DNA from: Histomonas meleagridis
Taxonomy: Eukaryota; Parabasalia; Tritrichomonadida; Dientamoebidae
Assembly: GCA_020186115.1 (NCBI GenBank)
Contig: WSYJ01000178.1
Location: 620,001 to 684,000 of the forward strand
DNA: 64,000 bases
Direction of reading: 5' to 3'
The position numbers were made by a program, and so were the translations under genes. Below, one piece after another: positions 11,122 through 19,816 of this stretch; within the stretch, counting starts at the first letter, position 1, and each line of letters starts with the position of its first letter. Below the pieces are notes generated by a model. That model was not told the DNA's origin, did no database searches, and saw only the letters and a list, made by a program, of their open reading frames with translations.

Positions 11122-13386
11122 ATGCAAGTGTCATCTTCTTTGATTCGTCAAGTTACGGATCTAAATTGTATATTTGGGGCTGATACTGCTTTTTTTGCTC
11201 AAAAAGTAAAATCAATTTATATGAACACAAATATATCAGATTGTGCAATTGTTGGAACTCTTTATCATTTAAACATTTTCAAAAATAGTCCATTTTCTCC
11301 TTTTAAAAAATCTATTAAGTTAATTCTTCAATTAAGATGGGACGAAATAAATTCAATAAAATCAGATGACCCAAATTCATTTCAACTTCAGGCTAGTAAT
11401 GGACGTAATGTTGTGTTTAAAGATCCCCATTCTGTTGAAATTCTAGTATTACTTGCTCATCACATCAAATCTATTATTCCTCGATCAGAACTTCCCACTT
11501 TTGACTTCGAAAAATCATATCTTGATGGCTATCGAGTTCCGAAAGATGCCATGCTTAAACGAATCAAATTCAATGGTTATATATCATCTCGAAAAGTTCC
11601 ACAAAAACTTATTACTAAGATTACAAAACTTATCCAAGGCGTTTCTTCTGCGAAGCATTACATCAACTTCCGATATTTTATTGAATATTTTGAATACACA
11701 GATATGATTTTAGATGCTCTTTGTTTTCTCCCAAGCATTAATCGTATCATAATTCCACATGCTAATGATGACAGAGAATATTGGGGCTATCTTATTGACT
11801 TTCTTTCTATCAATCAAACGATATCTACACTCGAAACTTACGAAGCCATTACTCCAAAATTTAAAACTTTTATTAACGCTCTTTATGAACTTAAATCGTC
11901 TAAACTCCGAAACATTGGCTTTTATGAAAATACTTTTAATGAAGATTTTGTTTTCTCAATTTCACATACAATCGAAAAAGGTGTTTTCCAAAGCCTCGCA
12001 ATATCTAATGGCCTCACTCTTAAGGGGTATCAAACATTACATTCTTTAATGTGTTCGAATAATGGATTCCAATCATTACATACACTTTCACTATGTGGTT
12101 GTAAATTCATACAAATCCCTGAAATTTTAGATTCTTTGCCTGACTTACAGACATTAATTGCAGAGAATTGTTCAATTGATCTAACAAAAGTGTTTGAATA
12201 TTTCACAAATGATCCTAATCAATCTCTTGTTGAGCTTAGATTGTCCGGGAATAGATTTATTTCTACATTAAATGATGATATAATCTTGCCAAAAAATTTA
12301 GCCGCACTTCATATGGACAACGTTGAATTCATTGCTGGAGTAATGGAAAAAATACTCAAAGCAATTGCAAGCAGCTATGGAAAAACATCTTTCTTTACAT
12401 TGTCTATGTCGAAAGCACATCAAACTGCACTTCAATGGGATAAATTCTATTCGTTCATTTCGGACTTCGTTTGTAATCCATTGAAAAAGTTCTTTTTTGA
12501 CAAAAATCCGTTACAAGAACCGTTTTGTGAATTTATTCGGAATTCCACAACAATTCAAATCTTATCATTACATGGTTGTTTAGATCAAAACACTACATTC
12601 ATTCGGAATTTAAGTAATGCTTTTGCAGCAAATTCATCGATTGAAGAACTATGTATTTCAGGAGATTTAAATCATTTTTTATCAACATCATTAAATCCTA
12701 TACTTGAAAAACTTTCACAAAACAAATCAATTAAGTTATTAGATATCACAAAAAACCATGCAGGGAATTCTTTATGCACATCTTTACTTACAATGCTAAA
12801 AACAAATAAAACACTTTCTGAGGTTTACATGGACGAAAATGATATTCACCCACAGACACTTAAACAGTTCTTAATAAATATGAAAGAACAAGGTAGTTAC
12901 GCCAAAATCCATATCCCAAGGATTGATATGCATAATAGTAATGTCGATAAAAATCTGGCATTAGAAATTCAAGGATTGATAAAAATTCTTGAAAATAAAA
13001 TGATTTCTAAGTTGGATAACTTAAGTTCTATGGCTGTGTTCGATCCACAAAACACTCAAATAAATTCGGAAAAAATTGATTCGATTGAACAACAAGAAAT
13101 TGTGGATTCGTTCGGATCAGGTAGTTCACCAAATCAAATAATGTTTCAATCTGATGATTCATATTTCCCATATAAAGCAGAAATGATAATGGGAATTCCA
13201 AATGAGATGAAAGGATTGATACAAAAGGTCAATGAAGAATATATATCTGATCGTCAATGGGAAATAGTATATGGTGTTGTACCAGAAATGCCTTCTGACA
13301 TAGATTATTCCAGATTAGAAGAAGAAACTTCAAGTCATAAATTGATACAAGAATTGTTAGATAAGAGTACACTGTTGTCTAATTGA
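11122..13386 (+). CDS. Leucine-rich repeat protein, CARMIL-like
   Basis: A 754-residue protein without signal peptide or membrane segment. Residues about 30-120 look like a PH-type domain (ILQLRWDEINSIKSDDPN, VVFKDPHSVEILVLLAHHI). Residues about 180-600 form long ribonuclease-inhibitor-type leucine-rich repeats (LHTLSLCGCKF, LVELRLSGNRF, IKLLDITKNHAGN, SEVYMDENDIHPQTL), and the C-terminal tail is polar and acidic. PH plus RI-type LRR is the layout of CARMIL proteins, regulators of actin capping protein, and similar proteins are abundant in trichomonads. The exact partner cannot be read from sequence. Confidence 0.7.
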   Translation: MQVSSSLIRQVTDLNCIFGADTAFFAQKVKSIYMNTNISDCAIVGTLYHLNIFKNSPFSPFKKSIKLILQLRWDEINSIKSDDPNSFQLQASNGRNVVFKDPHSVEILVLLAHHIKSIIPRSELPTFDFEKSYLDGYRVPKDAMLKRIKFNGYISSRKVPQKLITKITKLIQGVSSAKHYINFRYFIEYFEYTDMILDALCFLPSINRIIIPHANDDREYWGYLIDFLSINQTISTLETYEAITPKFKTFINALYELKSSKLRNIGFYENTFNEDFVFSISHTIEKGVFQSLAISNGLTLKGYQTLHSLMCSNNGFQSLHTLSLCGCKFIQIPEILDSLPDLQTLIAENCSIDLTKVFEYFTNDPNQSLVELRLSGNRFISTLNDDIILPKNLAALHMDNVEFIAGVMEKILKAIASSYGKTSFFTLSMSKAHQTALQWDKFYSFISDFVCNPLKKFFFDKNPLQEPFCEFIRNSTTIQILSLHGCLDQNTTFIRNLSNAFAANSSIEELCISGDLNHFLSTSLNPILEKLSQNKSIKLLDITKNHAGNSLCTSLLTMLKTNKTLSEVYMDENDIHPQTLKQFLINMKEQGSYAKIHIPRIDMHNSNVDKNLALEIQGLIKILENKMISKLDNLSSMAVFDPQNTQINSEKIDSIEQQEIVDSFGSGSSPNQIMFQSDDSYFPYKAEMIMGIPNEMKGLIQKVNEEYISDRQWEIVYGVVPEMPSDIDYSRLEEETSSHKLIQELLDKSTLLSN

Positions 13387-13453
13387 GAAAAAAAAATTGT
13401 TTTGAAGAAATCTTGTAAGTTTGTTTAAATAAAAAATGTTTTGATGTTTCATA

Positions 13454-13466
13454 TCACATTTCATTT
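13454..13466 (+). promoter_or_regulatory. Initiator-like TCACATT and TCATTT before the CK2-like gene
   Basis: TCACATT (13454-13460) and TCATTT (13461-13466) lie immediately before the ATG at 13467. Trichomonad protein-coding genes use an Inr of the form TCA(+1)YW close to the start codon; the match is by sequence only. Confidence 0.45.
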
Positions 13467-14504
13467 ATGGCCGATTTGGGCCAATTCGCACCAGAAAAAG
13501 CAGTAAAGGATGGCCGCTTTGATCCAAATCATCCATATGTTTCGAGAGTTTTTGCAAATGTGAATTTAGATCTTGGTCCATCTCATTACGATTTTAAAAT
13601 ATGGAATCCTCAATTTGGGGATATTTCAAGATACAAACTATGCAAATGGGTTGGCTCAGGTAGATATTCAGATGTTTTTATTTCACTTCAAGATGACACA
13701 AAAAAATGTGCCATCAAATTATTAAAACCAGTAAATCCAGATCGTGTACGACGAGAACTTAAAATATTACATGAAGTACAAGGAAACAAAAATATATTAG
13801 AATTATGGGATATAATCATTGATGGTAAATATGGTATTCCAGGAATGGTCACCGAAGCCGTTGATAATTCTGATTGGAGAGATTTATTTAGCAAATTCTC
13901 TCTTGAGGACATTAAGTTCTACATATATTCAATAGTTAAAGCACTAGCGCACGCTCACAGCGTTGGTGTTATGCACCGTGATGTAAAACCGCTGAATGTG
14001 TTATGTGATATGAAAACGAGGACCGTTAAGTTGGCAGATTGGGGACTTGCTGAATTCTATCATCCATTACATAAATATAGTTACCATGTAGGCACAGTTT
14101 ATTATAAAGCGCCTGAAGTATGCTTAGGATATCCTTTATATGATTATTCAATTGATATGTGGGCAGTCGGAGTCTCATTATTAGAAGCACTTTCAGGTCG
14201 CATCCATGTGTTTGAAGAAAGTTCAAACGATGTATTCGATTCAATCGCAAATATTTTGGGCGGAAAAGAAATTTTGGATTGGGGAGCAAAATATAACGTG
14301 AAAATTAGCATGAGAAAAGTCGACAGAATATCTTCGATGAAGAAGGTTCCATTCGAATCATTGTTCCCGAAGAGCAGAAAAGAGTTTATGGATCCCGACG
14401 GAATGGATTTGGTGTATAAGCTTCTCGTAGCAGATCACAAGAAGAGATTGACTGCAGAAGAAACTTTGGCGCATCCATTCTTCGACTCTGTTAGAGATAT
14501 GTGA
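13467..14504 (+). CDS. Casein kinase 2 alpha-like protein kinase
   Basis: A 345-residue Ser/Thr kinase. The glycine loop is GSGRYSDV (63-70), the ATP-anchoring Lys is K84 (CAIKLLKPV), the catalytic loop is HRDVKPLN (170-177), and the metal motif is DWG (191-193), the CK2 hallmark that replaces DFG. The N terminus (YDFKIWNPQFGDISRYKL) also follows the CK2-alpha plan. It is divergent: the usual lysine-rich cluster after the ATP lysine is reduced to DRVRRE, and the activation segment reads YHVGTVYYKAPE. Catalytic residues are intact, so activity is expected, but acidic-substrate preference is less certain. Codons become more C/G-ending towards the 3' end. Confidence 0.85.
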   Translation: MADLGQFAPEKAVKDGRFDPNHPYVSRVFANVNLDLGPSHYDFKIWNPQFGDISRYKLCKWVGSGRYSDVFISLQDDTKKCAIKLLKPVNPDRVRRELKILHEVQGNKNILELWDIIIDGKYGIPGMVTEAVDNSDWRDLFSKFSLEDIKFYIYSIVKALAHAHSVGVMHRDVKPLNVLCDMKTRTVKLADWGLAEFYHPLHKYSYHVGTVYYKAPEVCLGYPLYDYSIDMWAVGVSLLEALSGRIHVFEESSNDVFDSIANILGGKEILDWGAKYNVKISMRKVDRISSMKKVPFESLFPKSRKEFMDPDGMDLVYKLLVADHKKRLTAEETLAHPFFDSVRDM

Positions 14505-14799
14505 CTATGTTATATGATAAAATATTGTATTTGTTTTGTAAATAAATATCGTTATTTCGTCTTTTATTTATTTATTAAAGTGTATCCATTTCCAAGTGCA
14601 AAATGTTCATAGGTTATAAATGAAACAAATTCGCAAGATGAGTCAATTGTTTTATCATTATCAAACTTGATCAATGCTTATAAAAAAAAAAAGATGGAAA
14701 CTTTAAAAAAGATTTGGTAATAGCTCGTTTTTTGATAAGGTTGAATATAGTAATAAGAGACAGACTCTGTGGAATGGTGTTATTTTTATAATAAAAAAT

Positions 14800-15204
14800 A
14801 TTTTTTTATTCAAAATCAATGCATTTAGTATTTGTACTTCTCTCAAATGCATTCATTATAATGGAGAAATTTCACCTGAATTGCGAAATTATGCATTTGA
14901 TGATGTAAATTTTACATTAGTTAAGACATTAGCAACATATCAAAATGAAACATTTGGAAATATGACTATAACCAAAGGAACTACACCCGAAAAATGTCTT
15001 TAATTAACACACACATTTACTGATTCTAATGCATTTTCTAAATCTATCACCTTCACACATAGCAATTCATTTACTAAATCAAAAAGTAATCTGGGTTCAA
15101 ATACTTATGATGACACATTTTTGAATAGTTTTGCATATATTAAATCGTATATGTTAACTTATTCTTTATCATTTATGCAAACATTATCACTTTGCAATTA
15201 TTAG
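14800..15204 (+). pseudogene. Relic of a BspA-like or stalked surface protein
   Basis: A decayed frame reads KCIHYNGEISPELRNYAF and continues to an in-frame TAA near 15001-15003. The same frame then continues as a Ser/Thr/Phe-rich stalk with repeated F-T-x-S-x-x-F turns (FTDSNAFSKS, THSNSFTKSKS) to a TAG near 15204. Such stalks are typical of trichomonad surface proteins. No intact start and one internal stop are seen. Possible remains of the tail lie downstream in other frames. Confidence 0.5.
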
Positions 15205-15787
15205 GTCATATTAGATTACATTTTTTGAATCTGAAAGCAAGTATATTTATTTTGATAACATGCATTTTAGTTATGTAATTATTTTTACTTATTATTCAAA
15301 TTTTTCCTGTATTTCTTATATAGAATAAAGAAAAAATAAACCTTGATAATAATAATACACTCATTATCATTATATAATAACTATTGTAATAGTATTTATG
15401 GTGTTTAAAAGGAAATTAATTGTTATAATTAAATTTCATGATAATATGCGAAAACAAAATGAATCAGAAACTGAAAGTTTGTGATGAAAGTAATATAAAT
15501 GAAACAGAATATATTTTTTCAATAGGAATTAATTATTCAAATATTGAATAAGAAACATTCACAGACTATTTTAAAGAAGACAAATTTATAAGTCAGACAT
15601 AAATAAACATGTGTTAAAAAAATAAATTATTTTATTTAATATATTAAATCAATAAAAGATAAAGAACTTTAAAAAACAAAAACAAGATGATGCTTATCAT
15701 TGCTTCTTTTTTTGATTTTAAGAAGCATACTTTGTAGTATTAATAGATCAATTATACAACCAAATAGATTAAAAATGTAATTCTCTT
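15205..15787. other. Intergenic, AT-rich
   Basis: No intact gene. Short fragments such as the one near 15460-15590, rich in Asn, Glu and Ser, may be the decayed tail of the preceding relic. Confidence 0.4.
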
Positions 15788-16357
15788 TTACTCAACGATG
15801 TGTGTCTTTTCAGAAATGTAGATACCATCAAGGAACTTACGAAGATCTTTGTTGTGGATATGTGTGTGTTGGTGGATTTGGGCGCATACTAATGAAACCT
15901 TATCAATATCATTGCCTTCGATCCAAATTTCTTCTTTTTGGTTAGGGCTGTCCATGATCTTGACACCTTCTGGAGCTATTACAGATTTCTTTTCACGTTG
16001 ACCCATGAAGTGAGTGAAGCTGAATGAGTCTTTATTGTCACCAATGGAGTGTTTGATTGGGAAGTGAGCTGTTACAAATCTCATCTTGTAGCGATATCCT
16101 TTTGTAACACCTGTAACCATATTCTTAATATGACCAAAAAGTGTGCCAATGCGAGCAACAAGCTTACGGTTTCCAAACCAGCAGCGAGCTAAAACAGTCT
16201 TTTCTTCAGCATTATATTCAATGTCGAGTTTAAGATGAGAAAGATCGCGAGTTAAGGTTCCGCGTGGTCCTGTAACTGTTACAACACCAGATTTAATTGT
16301 GATTGTAACATCATCCTCAATTTTGAGGTGATCTTGATGGAGAACTGGGCGTGGCAT
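15788..16357 (-). CDS. RPL9: 60S ribosomal protein L9 (uL6)
   Basis: A 189-residue uL6-family protein, the usual eukaryotic length. Typical stretches are VTVTGPRGTLTRDLSHL, GTLFGHIKNMVTGVTKGY and the C-terminal QHTHIHNKDLRKFLDGIY. The ATG at 16357 (MPRPVLHQ) is chosen because codons farther upstream contain no ATG. The protein sits at the base of the large-subunit stalk region near the GTPase centre. Confidence 0.95.
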   Translation of the reverse strand: MPRPVLHQDHLKIEDDVTITIKSGVVTVTGPRGTLTRDLSHLKLDIEYNAEEKTVLARCWFGNRKLVARIGTLFGHIKNMVTGVTKGYRYKMRFVTAHFPIKHSIGDNKDSFSFTHFMGQREKKSVIAPEGVKIMDSPNQKEEIWIEGNDIDKVSLVCAQIHQHTHIHNKDLRKFLDGIYISEKTHIVE

Positions 16358-16666
16358 CGAGAGGCCGACCAAAACCGCCAAAAAATTTTTTTTTCTTCTA
16401 TTTCTCTTAAAATAAAAAATTTATACTATTTCTAATTGGAAATATATTGTTCTATTCCGTTATAATTTTCTTCCAAAATTTATTGAATTTCATAAAGTTT
16501 TAAATTCTAATCACATTTATCAGATCTTTTTAAAATATTGAAAAATATTATATTTTGCTGCTTAACTTCCAATTGCAATGACTTTTTTCGAAAATAAAAA
16601 ATATTATTTCTCTTCTTCATTAAAAAATGAATAAACATTTTCACTATTTCTAAATTTATTAAATTA
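16358..16666. other. Short intergenic region
   Basis: About 310 bp of AT-rich sequence between two minus-strand genes, including a T run just before the RPL9 start. Nothing else is seen. Confidence 0.5.
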
Positions 16667-18724
16667 TCAAACAGTTTTCCGAATCGTCGGTATATTTCCA
16701 GATCTAATTCCGACAAGAGGCGGTAAACCTTTAGGTGATTCATCCGGTATATCATGCGGCACAAGTTCGAACTTTATGCACGCGTACATTCTTTTCGGGT
16801 TATCAGGGTCTACCCAAATGCATCTGCAATCCGACAAATGTTTCACTTTCCAAATTTCTTTTTTCTTTATGTAATCATAAATAGCGATAACACCACTTGC
16901 GTCGCATGAAGCGAATTTTGATTCATTATGAAACAAAGAAATTGATCTAATTGCTTTTGTATGTAAATTTGTGATAACCAACAATTGTACCTTATTAACA
17001 ATATCCCAAATTCTAATTGTTAAATCTTCACTTCCACTAATTAAGAACAAACCATCGAAGACAATTGCTGTTATAGAATCGTTATGACCTTTTAAAGGTT
17101 CATCGATATAATTTCCATTAACTTCATGCCAAAGATGAATTATATTATCATTTCCACCAGTAGCATAAATCGGCTCATGTAAAACCCATTGAGAAGAAGA
17201 AGTTAAAATTTCTTTTTCACTTGCTTTCCAAGTTTTAATCAAAGAAAATTGTGCGTATGAAATATTTTCAAGAATGGAATCAATTGACCAAAGTGCTACA
17301 ACGCCATCATAATCACAAGACAACAAAATGATTTTAGCCTCAACTTTTATAACACTCATAGTGGAAATTGAGTTTTTATGTTTCGAAGGTAATTCGATAT
17401 GTTTATTCTCTGTTATATTATAAAAAAATATTTTCCCTTCATCATGACCAGTGATAATATATATTATATTTGTTGGATATCTTTCTTTAATATCAACATA
17501 AACAGATAATATTGATAAATGCGTTTCACATTTATGTTCAATTCTCATTCCAAAATTTACAGTATCCCAAAAACGAATATATTTATCATCTGCCGCTGTA
17601 ACAATAAGTCGTTTGCCATTATCAACAATCGATGATATATAAAAGATATTTCCATTATGAACTCGATATGATGTTTTAACATTCCCTCTGTTGATTTTTA
17701 CAAGTGATACACCTTCGTTTTGTAAAAATAAAAATGAATCATTTGGACCTTGACTTAATCCAATACATTGTTTATGAATTCGTGTTTGAAATAATACTCG
17801 TGCTGTTTCTTGGATTTCACAAACATATAAATATCCATTAGTATCAGCTAATAAATATTGCATCGTGTCAGGATCATAACATGATGATAAAAAATACCCA
17901 TTTTGGGGATTATTAAATGTACATAAAATTCGATAATTACGTAAATTAAATACTCGTATATTATGGTCATAAGAAAATATTAAGATAAAGCTTTCTTTCG
18001 GTACATAAAACATATTAAAAATAGCATTGTCGCTGAGCTTTTTAAGTGGATTTGATGTGGAAAGTGTCGGCTTCTCATTAAGTTGAACATCAATTTGTAA
18101 AATACTCCCGTTTTGAAACCCTGCATAAAGATGGCCACTATTGTCAACAGTTGGATTAGGTGAAAAACAAATGGATGTAAACTCGTTTTTGGTGATTTTG
18201 TCATTTGATATGAAATGAACTTTTCGAAAAATTATATGCTTCTTGAGTGACTTCTTAATTGTCTGTTGAAGGAGAATTGTAATTCCACGCTTTTCTAAGA
18301 CAAAAACATATTTCATGTATGTGATGATTTGGATTGGTGTGCTTTCAAAACATCGAATAGTTTGAATGGGTTCTTGTGGTGGCGCCCTGGAATCAATGTG
18401 CCAAACTAAAATAGTACAATCAGAACTCCCTGAAAATAAGAGTTGATGAGTATCAGACCAAACTAATGTTTGAACAGCTCCACTATGTTTAGTAATTTTA
18501 AAGGAAGGATATAAAACAGCGTCTGTGATTTTTTCTGGAATGATCCATCGGTAAATTGTTCCAGAGTTAGATCCTGCTACAATAAAATTTGGTGGAACAA
18601 AAGCAGTTGCATTAAATGCATTTATCTTTTGACTGGATGGATGTTTCCCAATTGTAAGGTATACAGATTTTTGGATTGACATGCTGCATTCCCCTGTTTC
18701 ACGCTCAAGGGGAAAACTCTCCAT
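16667..18724 (-). CDS. WD40-repeat protein
   Basis: A 685-residue protein with repeats along its length: AGSNSGTIYRWIIPEK, LLFSGSSDCTILVWHID, VTAADDKYIRFWD, YATGGNDNIIHLWHE, FLISGSEDLTIRIWD. About ten to twelve repeats would give two beta-propellers, a layout common in scaffold and snoRNP or cilium-associated WD proteins. No other domain, signal peptide or membrane segment is seen. The first ATG is 18724; an alternative Met lies 14 residues later. Specific function unknown. Confidence 0.8.
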   Translation of the reverse strand: MESFPLERETGECSMSIQKSVYLTIGKHPSSQKINAFNATAFVPPNFIVAGSNSGTIYRWIIPEKITDAVLYPSFKITKHSGAVQTLVWSDTHQLLFSGSSDCTILVWHIDSRAPPQEPIQTIRCFESTPIQIITYMKYVFVLEKRGITILLQQTIKKSLKKHIIFRKVHFISNDKITKNEFTSICFSPNPTVDNSGHLYAGFQNGSILQIDVQLNEKPTLSTSNPLKKLSDNAIFNMFYVPKESFILIFSYDHNIRVFNLRNYRILCTFNNPQNGYFLSSCYDPDTMQYLLADTNGYLYVCEIQETARVLFQTRIHKQCIGLSQGPNDSFLFLQNEGVSLVKINRGNVKTSYRVHNGNIFYISSIVDNGKRLIVTAADDKYIRFWDTVNFGMRIEHKCETHLSILSVYVDIKERYPTNIIYIITGHDEGKIFFYNITENKHIELPSKHKNSISTMSVIKVEAKIILLSCDYDGVVALWSIDSILENISYAQFSLIKTWKASEKEILTSSSQWVLHEPIYATGGNDNIIHLWHEVNGNYIDEPLKGHNDSITAIVFDGLFLISGSEDLTIRIWDIVNKVQLLVITNLHTKAIRSISLFHNESKFASCDASGVIAIYDYIKKKEIWKVKHLSDCRCIWVDPDNPKRMYACIKFELVPHDIPDESPKGLPPLVGIRSGNIPTIRKTV

Positions 18725-18810
18725 CTCAATAACGTTTTTTTTAAACGTTCTTAATGCACCGCCCCAAATATCTGCATTATAATTAAGAACAAAAATAATG
18801 AAAACATATT

Positions 18811-19440
18811 TTATAAAAGTTCTCCATTTAAAATTATATCATATTTCACACTTTCGATAAGGTAATTTATTTGCTCTTCAAGTTCACGAAGTCTTTTAGG
18901 ACTAATTTTTACTTGAAATTGACAGGGTGAGGTTTGTTGAAATTTCTTTTTAAATATTGGTCTTTTATTTCGAGGTTGTGGTATGAAACGTGTTTCCATT
19001 TCAGATGTTTGTTCCATTGTGCTTTCGCTTATTGATGTCTCTGACATGCTTGACTCATCTTCATCATCTTCATACATTATGGTACATGATAAATATGTGT
19101 TGTATTTACATCTTGCAAGTAAAGCTTTAATAAAATGTGTTCTTTCTCTCATTAATTTATACACATCGATTTTTAATTCACCATATTTAGAATAACCTGA
19201 ATTCTTTTCAATTCGAATAAAAAGATACATTAAATTTTGTCTTTTCATTCCAATTTTATATTCAAAGTTAATTGATTCGATGAAGTTAACTTGACCATGA
19301 GAAACTGGATATGATTTTGAAGTACATGAATTTTTGCCTTGCTTTAACTTTAAAAAAACTCTATTAAAGGAAGGAGCCATATGCTCTAATCTTACATTTT
19401 CAAGTATTATTTTTGTTTTGATATATTTCTTTTTAAACAT
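18811..19440 (-). CDS. NT-C2 domain protein
   Basis: A 209-residue protein starting at MFKKKYIKTKIILENVRLEH. Residues 1-125 resemble the N-terminal C2 domain (NT-C2) of EEIG1/EHBP1-type proteins: a beta-rich module with VFLKLKQGKNSCTSKSYPV, then GQVNFIESINFEY and GELKIDVYKLM. A Ser/Glu-rich linker (DDEDESSMSETSISESTMEQ) and a short C-terminal helix (PKRLRELEEQINYLIESVKY) follow. This class usually links membranes to the cytoskeleton; the assignment is from pattern only. Confidence 0.55.
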   Translation of the reverse strand: MFKKKYIKTKIILENVRLEHMAPSFNRVFLKLKQGKNSCTSKSYPVSHGQVNFIESINFEYKIGMKRQNLMYLFIRIEKNSGYSKYGELKIDVYKLMRERTHFIKALLARCKYNTYLSCTIMYEDDEDESSMSETSISESTMEQTSEMETRFIPQPRNKRPIFKKKFQQTSPCQFQVKISPKRLRELEEQINYLIESVKYDIILNGELL

Positions 19441-19816
19441 TATGAATTGCAATTTTATAAAAAAACCAATATCTTACACTAAATCTAAAAAAAACTATTT
19501 TATCTTAAAATGCAACAAATATAATTTTATATTCTTCTGATGTTTTTTATTAATTCATCCATACATGAAAATCAATTTTTTTTAAATTAGTACATATTCA
19601 TATCATTTCCATTTAAAACAGCTTTAAGGAAAATGAGATGCCGTTACAATTGTGTTTCTTTAATCCATAAATTTATTCACTTTACATTTCTTGCTTCATC
19701 AGCGATTTCTCCAATCATTAAAACTTCAAATTTGGATCAGATGCGATTTCGCACTTCAGACGTTGCGGTGATTTCCCTTAAACAAATAAAAAATTCCAAA
19801 ATTAATATGAGTTTAT

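Noticed and set aside
15080-15100. GGGTTCAAATACT resembling a tRNA T-loop
   Set aside because: No acceptor stem or anticodon arm around it; it lies in the Ser/Phe-rich surface-protein relic.
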